The notes under the pieces were generated by a model that saw only the letters and a list, made by a program, of their open reading frames with translations, ran no database searches and was not told the DNA's origin. A stretch of 42,363 nt of DNA from the NCBI GenBank assembly GCA_013361935.1, contig JABFXC010000060.1, forward strand, positions 1 to 42,363. Reading direction: 5' to 3'. Below, piece after piece: positions 22,553 through 30,601 of the stretch (position 1 is its first letter; every line of letters begins with the position of its first letter). A program made the position numbers and the translations under genes. The DNA is from Gemmatimonadaceae bacterium (GTDB lineage Bacteria; Gemmatimonadota; Gemmatimonadetes; Gemmatimonadales; Gemmatimonadaceae).

Positions 22553-24640
22553 ATGCGAAAAACTCTCTCCATCCTCGTCTGGATCGCGGTCGCCGTCGCG
22601 GGCGCGCTCGCCTTCGGCCGGCTCGCGCTCTCGCGCGGCGAGACGATCAGCGCGGCGTGGCTGCTCGTCGCCGCGCTCTCCACGTACGCCGTCGCCTATC
22701 GCTTCTACTCGAAGCTGATCGCGGCGAAGGTGTTCGCGCTCGACGCGGCGCGCCGGACGCCGGCACAGCGGCTGGAGGACGGCCACGACTTCGTCCCGAC
22801 CAACCGGTGGATCGTCTTCGGCCACCACTTCGCGGCGATCGCCGGACCCGGGCCGCTCGTCGGGCCCACGCTTGCGGCGCAGTTCGGGTTTCTTCCCGGC
22901 GCGATCTGGATCATCGTCGGCGTCGCGATCGGGGGCGCGGTGCAGGACTTCGTCATCCTCGCCGCGTCGGTGCGGCGCAACGGGAAGACCCTCGGCCAGA
23001 TGGCGCGCGAGGAGATCGGGCCGGTGGCCGGCTACACGGCGCTGGTCGCGGTGCTCGGGATCATGATCGTGCTCATCGCCGTGCTCGCGCTGGTCATCGT
23101 CAACGCGCTGCGCTCGAGCCCCTGGGGCACGGTGACGATCGGCCTGACGATCCCGATCGCGATGCTCGTCGGCGTCTACCTGCGCTGGATCCGGCCGGCG
23201 AGGGTGCTCGAGGCGAGCGCCATCGGGATCGTGCTGCTGATCGTCGCGCTGTTCGCGGGCCGCTGGGTGGCGGAGCATCCTACGCTGGCGCCGATCTTCA
23301 CGCTGAAGGGAACGACGCTCGCGTGGCTGATCATGGGCTACGGCTTCGCGGCGTCGGTGCTGCCGGTGTGGCTGCTCCTCGCGCCGCGCGACTATCTCTC
23401 GGCGTTCGTGAAGATCGGCGTCGTCGTCGCGCTGGCCCTGGGGATCATCCTCGTCCTCCCGCCGCTGCAGATGCCGGCGCTGACGCGCTTCGTCGACGGG
23501 ACGGGGCCGGTGTTCGCGGGGAAGCTCTTTCCCTTCGCGTTCATCACCATCGCCTGCGGGGCGATCAGCGGCTTCCACGCCCTCGTCGCCAGCGGGACGA
23601 CGCCGAAGCTGCTCGAGCGCGAGACCGACGCGCGGATGGTCGGCTACGGCGCGATGCTCGTCGAGAGCTTCGTCGCGGTGATGGCGCTGATCGCGGCGTG
23701 CGTGCTGACGCCGGGGGTCTACTTCGCGATCAACGCCCCGCCGGCGGCGCTGGGAACGACGGTGGAGAGCGCGGCCGCGGCGATCCGGAACTGGGGGTTC
23801 ACCGTCTCGCCGCAGGAGCTCACCGTGCTCGCCGCGCAGGTGGGCGAGAAGTCGCTCCTCTCGCGGGTCGGTGGGGCGCCGAGCCTGGCGGTGGGAATGG
23901 CGCACCTCTTCTCCCGGGCGTTAGGCGGTGGGGCGATGGCGCTCTGGTACCACTTCGCGATCATGTTCGAGGCGTTGTTCATCCTGACGACGCTCGACGC
24001 CGGCACGCGGGTCGGGCGGTTCATGCTTCAGGACATCGTGAAGCACGTCTGGTCGCCGCTCGGCCGACGCTCGTGGTACCCGGGGACGCTGATCACCAGC
24101 GGGCTGTTCGTCGCGATGTGGGGGTACTTCCTCTACCAGGGCGTGCTCGATCCGCTGGGCGGGATCAACTCGCTCTGGCCGCTCTTCGGCATCTCGAACC
24201 AGCTCCTCGCGGCGGTGGCGCTGTGCGTCGGCACGACCGTGATCGTGAAGATGGGACGCGGCCGATGGGCGGGGATCTCTCTCCCCCCGCTCGCCTGGCG
24301 GGTGGTGGTGACGCTGACCGCGGGGTGGCAGAAGCTGTTCTCGCCCGACCCGGCGTTAGGCTTCCTCGCCAGGGCGAGCGCGCTCGGCCGGGCGCTGGCC
24401 GCGGGGAGCCTGCCCGCGGGGCGCACCGCCGCGGAAGTCCAGCGGATGATCTTCAACGAGCGGCTCGACGCCGCCGTCGCCGCGTTCTTCCTCGTCTCGG
24501 TGGTGGTCATCCTCGCGGACTCCACGCGCGAGTGGATCGGCCTCTGGCGCGGACGCGTCCCGGTGCGGAGCACCGAGACCCCCCCGGAGCTCGACGGCGG
24601 CGGCGTCGCCCGGCGCGCCACCGCCGGAGCGGCGTCGTGA
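22553..24640 (+). CDS. cstA: Carbon starvation protein A (CstA) transporter
   Basis: 695 residues from the ATG at 22553. A polytopic membrane protein with well over a dozen hydrophobic segments. CstA hallmarks: DFVPTNRWIVFGHHFAAIAG, PGPLVGPTLAAQFGFLPGAI, AVQDFVILAASVRRNGKTLG, ACGAISGFHALVASGTTPKL, LFSRALGGGAMALWYHFAIM, and TLDAGTRVGRFMLQD. Members take up pyruvate or peptides during carbon starvation. The next gene, the small YbdD/YjiX protein, overlaps as GTGA, the usual partner arrangement. Two octamer copies lie at 23919 and 24354. No obvious ribosome-binding site precedes the ATG. Confidence 0.95.
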   Translation: MRKTLSILVWIAVAVAGALAFGRLALSRGETISAAWLLVAALSTYAVAYRFYSKLIAAKVFALDAARRTPAQRLEDGHDFVPTNRWIVFGHHFAAIAGPGPLVGPTLAAQFGFLPGAIWIIVGVAIGGAVQDFVILAASVRRNGKTLGQMAREEIGPVAGYTALVAVLGIMIVLIAVLALVIVNALRSSPWGTVTIGLTIPIAMLVGVYLRWIRPARVLEASAIGIVLLIVALFAGRWVAEHPTLAPIFTLKGTTLAWLIMGYGFAASVLPVWLLLAPRDYLSAFVKIGVVVALALGIILVLPPLQMPALTRFVDGTGPVFAGKLFPFAFITIACGAISGFHALVASGTTPKLLERETDARMVGYGAMLVESFVAVMALIAACVLTPGVYFAINAPPAALGTTVESAAAAIRNWGFTVSPQELTVLAAQVGEKSLLSRVGGAPSLAVGMAHLFSRALGGGAMALWYHFAIMFEALFILTTLDAGTRVGRFMLQDIVKHVWSPLGRRSWYPGTLITSGLFVAMWGYFLYQGVLDPLGGINSLWPLFGISNQLLAAVALCVGTTVIVKMGRGRWAGISLPPLAWRVVVTLTAGWQKLFSPDPALGFLARASALGRALAAGSLPAGRTAAEVQRMIFNERLDAAVAAFFLVSVVVILADSTREWIGLWRGRVPVRSTETPPELDGGGVARRATAGAAS

Positions 24641-24834
24641 GCCCGAGGGCGTTAGGCGCGCTCGTGGCGCGGCTCGGCCGTTCGCTCCGGCGGGTGCTCG
24701 GCGCGCCGGACTACGAGCGCTATCTCGCCCACATGCGCCTGCACCATCCGGGCGAGCCGGCGCTCAGCGAGCGCGAGCTGTTCGAGCGCCGGCTGCGCGA
24801 TCGCATGGAACGGCCCGGGGGCCGCTGCTGCTAG
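24637..24834 (+). CDS. YbdD/YjiX family small protein (CstA partner)
   Basis: 65 residues from GTG 24637, which overlaps the cstA stop by 4 nt. LRRVLGAPDYERYLAHMRLH followed by HPGEP and the C-terminal GGRCC are the family's standard features (YxxYLxHMxxHHP and a terminal double Cys). These proteins almost always follow cstA or related transporters and are required for pyruvate uptake in enterobacteria; their mechanism is not settled. The first few residues carry an octamer copy (24650-24657). The gene converges on the MFS transporter with only 3 nt between stops. Confidence 0.88.
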   Translation: MSPRALGALVARLGRSLRRVLGAPDYERYLAHMRLHHPGEPALSERELFERRLRDRMERPGGRCC

Positions 24835-24837
24835 CGG

Positions 24838-26085
24838 TCACGCCGCCGTCGCGACGCGTCGCCCGCGCATGACGACGACGAGGCCCACCGCGGCGAGCGC
24901 GCTCAGCGCGGCGCCCAGCTCGAACGCTCGCGCCGCGCCGTAGCGATCCCAGACGACGCCGAAGATCACCGACGCGGGGAGCGCGCCGAGGCCGATGGCG
25001 AGGTTGTACCAGCCGAACCCCGCGCCGCGCTTCTCCGTTGGGACGAGATCGGCGACGAGCGCCTTCTCCACCCCCTCGGTGAGCCCGAAGTAGGTGCCGT
25101 ACACGGCGAAGAGCGCCCACGCCTGCCAGGTCGCGCCGGCGCGTCCGAAGGCGAGGTAGACGAGCGCGTAGACCAGCCAGCCGCCGACGATGAGCGGAAC
25201 GCGGCCGACGCGGTCGCTGAGCGTCCCCGCGGGGGTGCTGGTGCCCGCCTTCACGACGTGCAGCATCGCCCAGAGGATCGGGATGAGCGCGGCGCTCACG
25301 CCGAGCTGCGAGGCGCGCAGCAGGAGGAACGCGTCGCTCGAGTTGCCGAGCGTGAAGACGACGAGCACCGCGAGGTAGGCCCAGAACCGGCGGGGCAGTC
25401 CCGCGCCGAGGCGCGGCCGCGATGCCGCGGCGCCTTCGGAACGCGGCGGCGTCACGGGGCGCGGAGTCTCCTTTACGCCGACGACCAGCGCGATCACGGC
25501 GAGCGCGCCGGGGATCGCGGCGAGGAGAAAGAGGGCGCGGAGCGACAGCGTGGTCCAGCGGAGCACCGCGAAGGCGATGAGCGGGCCGATGACCGCGCCC
25601 ATGTGATCGCCCGCCCGGTGCAGGCCGAAGGCGCGGCCGCGCTGGGCGACGGGCACCGCGTCGGCGATGAGCGCGTCGCGCGGGGAGGTGCGAATCCCCT
25701 TCCCCACCCGGTCCGCGAGACGGATCGCCAGCACGGTACCCGCGCTGTTCGCGAGCGCGACGAGCGGGCGCACCGCCGACGCGAGCGTGTACCCGGCGAC
25801 GACGAGCGGCTTGCGGCGTCGCACGCGGTCGGACCACCAGCCGCTCGCCAGCTTGAGCAGCGATGCCGTCGTCTCCGCCGCGCCCTCGATCACCCCGATC
25901 GCTTCCGCACCGGCGTGCAGCACTCCAGTGAGGAAGAGCGGGAGGAGGGGGTAGATGATCTCGCTCGACGCGTCGGTGAAGAGGCTGACGAGCGCGAGCG
26001 CCTTGACCGTACGCGGGAGAGGAGGCGGGCCCGCTGCCTCCGGCCGTGCCTCCGAGGGTGCGCTGTCTTCCGTGGATGTTCCGAT
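24838..26085 (-). CDS. MFS transporter, start codon uncertain
   Basis: About 415 residues with roughly 12 membrane segments. LVSLFTDASSEIIYPLLPLF starts helix 1, and GWWSDRVRRRKPLVVAGYTL is the MFS motif A between helices 2 and 3. RLADRVGKGIRTSPRDALIA is shared with a group of MFS proteins annotated as efflux or unknown transporters. The second half repeats the pattern (GTLSDRVGRVPLIVGGWLVY). Substrate unknown. No ATG, GTG or TTG occurs in frame between 26154 and the second half of helix 1. The best-placed ribosome-binding site (AAGGGGG) precedes an ATC at 26085, used here as the nominal start; a TTG at 26154 lies within the divergent peptidase gene. A frameshift or sequence error near the start is also possible. 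Confidence 0.75.
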   Translation of the reverse strand: MGTSTEDSAPSEARPEAAGPPPLPRTVKALALVSLFTDASSEIIYPLLPLFLTGVLHAGAEAIGVIEGAAETTASLLKLASGWWSDRVRRRKPLVVAGYTLASAVRPLVALANSAGTVLAIRLADRVGKGIRTSPRDALIADAVPVAQRGRAFGLHRAGDHMGAVIGPLIAFAVLRWTTLSLRALFLLAAIPGALAVIALVVGVKETPRPVTPPRSEGAAASRPRLGAGLPRRFWAYLAVLVVFTLGNSSDAFLLLRASQLGVSAALIPILWAMLHVVKAGTSTPAGTLSDRVGRVPLIVGGWLVYALVYLAFGRAGATWQAWALFAVYGTYFGLTEGVEKALVADLVPTEKRGAGFGWYNLAIGLGALPASVIFGVVWDRYGAARAFELGAALSALAAVGLVVVMRGRRVATAA

Positions 26086-26131
26086 CGGATCCCCCTTGCG
26101 CCCGTCATTCGTGCGGGCGAGATAAAGGCAG

Positions 26132-27337
26132 ATGACGCTGGCACTCGCACTCAATGATACGGCGCGAACGCACGCCCTGCTCCGCGAGCAGCGTGCCTGG
26201 CTCGCCGCGAACGACGACGCGATCGTCCGCGACCAGATCGCGTTGAGCGAGATCGCGTCTCCAACGGGCGCGGAGTCGCGGCGCGGCGCGGCGGTGGCCG
26301 AGCGGATGCGATCGCTCGGGCTGGAGGTGCACACCGACGGCATCGGCAACGTCATCGGGCGCCGGCGCGGGGAGCGCGACGCCGAGCCGGTCGTGGTCTG
26401 CGCGCACCTCGACACCGTCTTTCCCGCGGGCGCCGACGTTCGCGTCGCGCGCGAGGGCCCCCGGCTCGTCGGCGCGGGAATCGGCGACAACGCACGCGGG
26501 CTCGCCGCGATGCTCGCCATGGCGCGGGTGATCGACGGAACCGCGCTGCGGACCGAGCGACCCATCGACTTTCTCGCGAGCGTCGGCGAGGAGGCGCTCG
26601 GCGACCTGCGGGGGGCGAAGCACTACTTCGCCGGCGCCGGACGTGACGCGCACGCCGCGGTGATCCTCGACGGTCCTGGTGAGGAGCGCGTGATCCACCG
26701 CGCGGTCGGGTCGCGGCGCTGGCGGGTGCGCTACGCGGGACCGGGTGGGCACAGCTGGTCCGCCTACGGGCTTCCGAACCCGCTGAACGCCGCGGGCGCG
26801 GTGGCCGCGATGCTCGCGGTGCTGCCCGTCCCCTCCGAGCCGCGCAGCGCGCTCACCGTGGCGCGCATCGTCGGCGGCCTCTCGGTGAACGCGATTCCCG
26901 GCGACGCGCTGATCGAGATCGACCTCCGATCGGTCGCGCAGGATGTCATCGAGCGCATCGCCCGCGAGGTGCGCGCCTGCGTCGACGTCGCGCTCGGCGA
27001 CGAGAACGCGCGCCGCGCGCACGGCACCCCGCCGCTGACGATGACCGTCGAGGTGATCGGCGACCGCCCGGGCGGGGAGACGCCGGCGTCGCATCCGCTG
27101 GTGCTCGCCGCGGCCGAGGCGACGCGGCTGATCGGGCGCGAGCCGGAGCTCGGCGCGGCGTCCACCGACGCGAACGTCCCGATCTCCCTCGGCATCCCCG
27201 CCGTCGCGTTAGGCGCGGGCGGCCGCGGAGGCAGCGCGCACACGCCGCAGGAGTGGTTCGAGAACGTCGACGGCACCGCGGGGCTCGGCCGCGCGCTCAC
27301 GGTGATCTGCTGCGCGGCGGGAGTGGCCGCGAGGTAG
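26132..27337 (+). CDS. M20-family metallopeptidase / deacylase
   Basis: 401 residues, no signal peptide, so cytoplasmic. Co-catalytic zinc motifs are VVCAHLDTVFP (His, catalytic Asp), GIGDNARGLAAML (bridging Asp), ASVGEEALGD (catalytic Glu and zinc Glu) and the late GGSAHTPQEWF His. The central dimerisation insert (WRVRYAGPGGHSWSAYGLPN through the IVGGLSVNAIPGDALIEIDL segment) matches peptidase T/ArgE-like members. It may be a di/tripeptidase or N-acyl-amino-acid hydrolase. It is divergent from the MFS gene with a 46-nt gap to the nominal start and convergent with the aminotransferase. An octamer copy is at 27207-27214. Confidence 0.9.
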   Translation: MTLALALNDTARTHALLREQRAWLAANDDAIVRDQIALSEIASPTGAESRRGAAVAERMRSLGLEVHTDGIGNVIGRRRGERDAEPVVVCAHLDTVFPAGADVRVAREGPRLVGAGIGDNARGLAAMLAMARVIDGTALRTERPIDFLASVGEEALGDLRGAKHYFAGAGRDAHAAVILDGPGEERVIHRAVGSRRWRVRYAGPGGHSWSAYGLPNPLNAAGAVAAMLAVLPVPSEPRSALTVARIVGGLSVNAIPGDALIEIDLRSVAQDVIERIAREVRACVDVALGDENARRAHGTPPLTMTVEVIGDRPGGETPASHPLVLAAAEATRLIGREPELGAASTDANVPISLGIPAVALGAGGRGGSAHTPQEWFENVDGTAGLGRALTVICCAAGVAAR

Positions 27338-27388
27338 GGGCCAGGCATAAGGAACTGCGTCAACCGCCGTTCCTGACGTCTGGCCCCT
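27336..27388. terminator. Long imperfect hairpin between convergent genes
   Basis: Outer arms aggggccag (27336-27344) and ctggcccct (27380-27388), inner arms ggaac (27351-27355) and gttcc (27369-27373). It overlaps the M20 stop and ends 6 nt before the aminotransferase stop. It probably works in both directions, although no clear T-run is present. Confidence 0.6.
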
Positions 27389-27394
27389 GATCCC

Positions 27395-28576
27395 TCAAAC
27401 GGCAGCCGTCATCGCCGAGAGCACCCGCCCAGCCCGCTCGGCCGCCTGCGCGATGCGATCCGGACCGGCGATGAAGGAGATGCGGAAGAAGCCCTCGCCT
27501 CCCGCGCCGAACGACGAGCCGGGAAGCACGATCACTCCTTCCTCTTCCATCAGCTTGTCGGCGAAGGCGGCGCTCGGCATTCCCTCGGGCAGGGGGAGCC
27601 AGAGATACATGCTCGCCTTGGGCACGTCGCAGGTGAAGCCGTGCGCGCGGAAGGAAGCGACGGCCGCGTCGCGGCGCTCGCGGAAGGTCGCGACGTTGCC
27701 CGGCACGAACTCCTTCCAGCTCTCGATCGCCGCCACACCCGCGGCCTGCACCGCCATGAACTGGCCCGTGTCGATGAACGACTTCGTCTTTGCCAGCGCG
27801 CCGCACAGCTCGCGGCTGCCCACCGCCCAGCCGCAGCGCCAGCCCGTCATGTTGTACGTCTTCGACAGCGAGTGGAACTCCAGCGCGACCTGCTCCGCGC
27901 CGTCGATGTCGAAGATGCTCGGCGCGACGTAGCCGTCGAAGGTGAGCTCGGAGTACGCGTTGTCGTAGACGAGCAGGATGTCGTGCGCCTGGCACACGCG
28001 CACCACGTGCTCGAGGTAGTCCTTCGGCGCGATCGCCGCGGTCGGATTGTTCGGGTAGTTCAGGTAGAGCAGCCGCGTTCGCGCGAGCACGTCCTTCGGA
28101 ATCTCGTCGAGGTCGACGAGAAAGTTCGTGCGCGGGCGGATCGCGTACTTGTACGGTTCCGCCTCGGAGAGGAGCGTGCCGCCGATGTACGCGCCGTAGC
28201 CCGGCTCGGGGAGGATGGCGACGTCGCCCTTCTGCAGGTAGGCGAGGGCGAGGTGGACGATCCCCTCCTTCGAGCCGATGAGCGGCACCACCTGCGACAT
28301 CGGGTCGAACTTGTGGCCGAAGCGCGTCTGCATCCACGTGCTGATCGCCTCGCGGTACGGCACGTGGCCCAGTCCGAAGCCGTAGCGGTTGAGGGCGGGG
28401 GTGTGCGCGCCCTGCGTCAGCGCCTCGAGCGCGCGCTTCGGCGGCGCGAGGTCGGCATCGCCGGCGCCGAGGTCGATGACGTCGACGCCGCGGGCGATGA
28501 GATCCCGCTTCTTCTGCGGGATCGCCGCGAGGGCGTAGACGGGAAGGCTCTTGAAGCGTTCGGTGAGACGTGGCAC
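27395..28576 (-). CDS. Class I/II PLP aminotransferase, likely the tyrosine-to-hydroxyphenylpyruvate step
   Basis: 393 residues. Fold type I aminotransferase with IDLGAGDADLAPP, YLNYPNNPTAAIAP (the N-P-N/T cofactor loop), YDNAYSELTF, and the PLP lysine Lys239 in SLSKTYNMTGWRCGWAVG. FRISFI supplies the carboxylate-binding Arg. By overall sequence it is nearer to LL-diaminopimelate/alanine-type aminotransferases than to classical aromatic TyrB enzymes. Its place as last gene of the phenylalanine/tyrosine degradation operon, 10 nt after hmgA, argues that it removes the amino group from tyrosine. That assignment is by context. A role in lysine or alanine metabolism cannot be excluded. Confidence 0.85.
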   Translation of the reverse strand: MPRLTERFKSLPVYALAAIPQKKRDLIARGVDVIDLGAGDADLAPPKRALEALTQGAHTPALNRYGFGLGHVPYREAISTWMQTRFGHKFDPMSQVVPLIGSKEGIVHLALAYLQKGDVAILPEPGYGAYIGGTLLSEAEPYKYAIRPRTNFLVDLDEIPKDVLARTRLLYLNYPNNPTAAIAPKDYLEHVVRVCQAHDILLVYDNAYSELTFDGYVAPSIFDIDGAEQVALEFHSLSKTYNMTGWRCGWAVGSRELCGALAKTKSFIDTGQFMAVQAAGVAAIESWKEFVPGNVATFRERRDAAVASFRAHGFTCDVPKASMYLWLPLPEGMPSAAFADKLMEEEGVIVLPGSSFGAGGEGFFRISFIAGPDRIAQAAERAGRVLSAMTAAV

Positions 28577-28586
28577 GGGTCGTCGC

Positions 28587-29780
28587 TCAGGTGGTCGGCG
28601 GATTGAACTGCGCGTGCTGCGCGTCGATCCAGCTGCGGTGATACTTCTCGTCCTCGATCGGGAGCGCCTGCTTCGCGACCTTGAGCGGCCGGAAGGTGTC
28701 CATCATGACCGCGAGCTCGTCGGTGTACTTCGCGCCGATGCTCGCCTCGGCGCGACCCGGATGCGGGCCGTGCGGGATGCCGTCCGGGTGATGCGTGATG
28801 CTGCCGAACTCGATCCCCTTCCGCGACATGAACTCGCTCGACGCGTAGTAGAGCACCTCGTCCGAGTCGACGTTGCTGTGGTTGTACGGCGCGGGCACCG
28901 CCTCGGGATCGAAGTCGTACGGGCGCGGGCAGAACGAGCAGACGACGAAGCCATCGCCCTGGAAGGTCTGGTGCACCGGGGGCGGTTGGTGCACGCGTCC
29001 GACGATCGGCTCGAAGTCGCGGATATTGAACGCCCACGGGTAGAAGTAGCCGTCCCAGCCGACGACGTCGAACGGGTGGTGGTCGAGAACGAGCTCGTTG
29101 ATCCCGTCGTACTGCTTCACGTAGATCGAGAAGCTTCCCTTCTCGTCATGGGTGACGAGGTTCGTCGGGCGGCGGATGTCACGCTCCGAATACGGCGCAC
29201 CCTCGATGAGCTGCCCGAACTCGTTGCGGTAGCGCTTCGGCCAGCGGATGTGGCCGCGGCTCTCCATGATCAGCAGCTTCGGCTGCTCGGCGCCCTTCGC
29301 GAATTCGTACTGGTGCATGATGCCGCGATGGATGACGAGATAGTCGCCCTCGCCGAAGGGGAGATCGCCGTACTGCGTGTGCAGCGTCCCCTTCCCCTTC
29401 GCGACGTACACCAGCTCGTCCGCCTGCGCGTTGCGGTAGAAGTGCGTGTCGGTCTTGTCCGGCTCGACGTAGAGCATCGCGACGTCCTGGTTGAACAGGA
29501 GGGGGATGCGGTCGAGCGTCGCGCTGCCGCCGGCCTTCACCAGCGAGGTGCGGAAATGGCGGTGGCGCAGCGTCTGGTCCGGATCGGCCTCGAAGGGGGT
29601 TTCCTTCACGCGGCGCACGGCGCTGATCGTCGTCGGCGGATACGTGTGATAGAGCAGCGCCGAGGTGCCGGTGAACCCTTCGTGTCCGACGAGCTGCTCG
29701 GCGTAGATCCCTCCGTCCGGCTTGCGGAAGGCGATGTGGCGCTTCCGCGGGATCCTGCCTAACGTGTGATAGATCGGCAT
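28587..29780 (-). CDS. hmgA: Homogentisate 1,2-dioxygenase
   Basis: 397 residues, a cupin-type ring-cleaving dioxygenase that opens homogentisate to maleylacetoacetate. Recognisable segments: MPIYHTLGRIPRKRHIAFRK, YAEQLVGHEGFTGTSALLYH, the cupin strand GDYLVIHRGIMHQYEF, and DVVGWDGYFYPWAFNIRDFE. The iron site is YNHSNVDSDEVLYY (His and Glu) and SITHHPDGIPHGPHPG (His). Homologues of this bacterial length (about 380-440) are common. It sits 16 nt downstream of the FAH-like gene and 10 nt upstream of the aminotransferase. An octamer copy spans 29757-29764 near the start, as Thr-Leu-Gly. Confidence 0.95.
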   Translation of the reverse strand: MPIYHTLGRIPRKRHIAFRKPDGGIYAEQLVGHEGFTGTSALLYHTYPPTTISAVRRVKETPFEADPDQTLRHRHFRTSLVKAGGSATLDRIPLLFNQDVAMLYVEPDKTDTHFYRNAQADELVYVAKGKGTLHTQYGDLPFGEGDYLVIHRGIMHQYEFAKGAEQPKLLIMESRGHIRWPKRYRNEFGQLIEGAPYSERDIRRPTNLVTHDEKGSFSIYVKQYDGINELVLDHHPFDVVGWDGYFYPWAFNIRDFEPIVGRVHQPPPVHQTFQGDGFVVCSFCPRPYDFDPEAVPAPYNHSNVDSDEVLYYASSEFMSRKGIEFGSITHHPDGIPHGPHPGRAEASIGAKYTDELAVMMDTFRPLKVAKQALPIEDEKYHRSWIDAQHAQFNPPTT

Positions 29781-29796
29781 GGCCTGGTCCTCGAAT

Positions 29797-30573
29797 CTAG
29801 ATGGGCCGGCTCGCGACGTGGGCGAGCGAGCCTGATGGTCCCTCGATCATGATCTCGGTCTCGGCGCCGGCGACGAGCGGGGCGTCGACGATCCCCGCGT
29901 CGTGCAGGAAGAGGTCGCCCGCGCGGAGCGTGTAGCGGCGGGAGGCCGCGCGCACCGCCGCGGTGAGGAGCGAGCGCACACCGCCAAGCGTGATTCGCCG
30001 CGCGCTCTCGCCGGGGATCGAGACGAGGATGGAGCCCTCCTCGTCCATCGCGCCGAGGGGCGCGAGCGCCGGCCCCATGACGAGGCGCTCGTGCGACGCA
30101 TCGTCGGTCGCGCCGGGTCCGCGCCACTCGGCGAAGAGCGTGACGCCGGCGATGTGCGACGCCGCGTCCCCGCCGGCGAGGTCGCGCCCTCCCGTGCCGA
30201 CCGCCCCCGCGATCCCGATCGCGAGCACGTCCTCGGCGCCGACGGTCAGGTGCGCGCCAGGTCCGGCGATCTCGCGCGGGTCGGCGAAGCTCAGCTCCTC
30301 CGGCTCACCGTCGGCGGGCACCGGCGCGAGGTCGCGGACGAGGCGCGCGTACGGCACCGGCGCGAGGAGCCTCACGTTCCCCACCGGATAGACGACGGCC
30401 CCCGGCGTGAGGGTGAGATGCTTCTGCAGCCGCTCGAGCTGCGCCGCGCGCGGAAGCGCCGCGTAGACGTCTTCCATCCCGATCGCCGTCAGATCGGCGA
30501 CGCGCCCGCCGTCGGGCGAGAGCAGCCCGACGCAGGCCGCCCCACCACCCGGACGAACGAAGGAGACGAGCAC
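29797..30573 (-). CDS. FAH-fold hydrolase (fumarylacetoacetase position), with atypical metal site
   Basis: 258 residues from a GTG at 30573. The FAH fold is recognised from NVRLLAPVPYARLVRD, the core strand VLAIGIAG, HIAGVTLFAEWRG, GPALAPLGAMDEEGSILVSI and the C-terminal TLRAGDLFLHDAGIVDAPLV. Its place between hppD and hmgA in a homogentisate operon points to fumarylacetoacetate cleavage into fumarate and acetoacetate. However, the usual E-x-E metal ligands (EGELAVVIG) appear as E-D-V-L (Glu114, Asp115, Val116), and the N-D-x-S-x-R-D segment appears as FAEWRGPG (Glu149). So metal binding must be rearranged or the protein does something else. No maleylacetoacetate isomerase gene is present nearby. 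Confidence 0.75.
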   Translation of the reverse strand: MLVSFVRPGGGAACVGLLSPDGGRVADLTAIGMEDVYAALPRAAQLERLQKHLTLTPGAVVYPVGNVRLLAPVPYARLVRDLAPVPADGEPEELSFADPREIAGPGAHLTVGAEDVLAIGIAGAVGTGGRDLAGGDAASHIAGVTLFAEWRGPGATDDASHERLVMGPALAPLGAMDEEGSILVSIPGESARRITLGGVRSLLTAAVRAASRRYTLRAGDLFLHDAGIVDAPLVAGAETEIMIEGPSGSLAHVASRPI

Positions 30574-30601
30574 GCGTCGCGGAGAGTGTAAGCCCGGCGG
30601 T

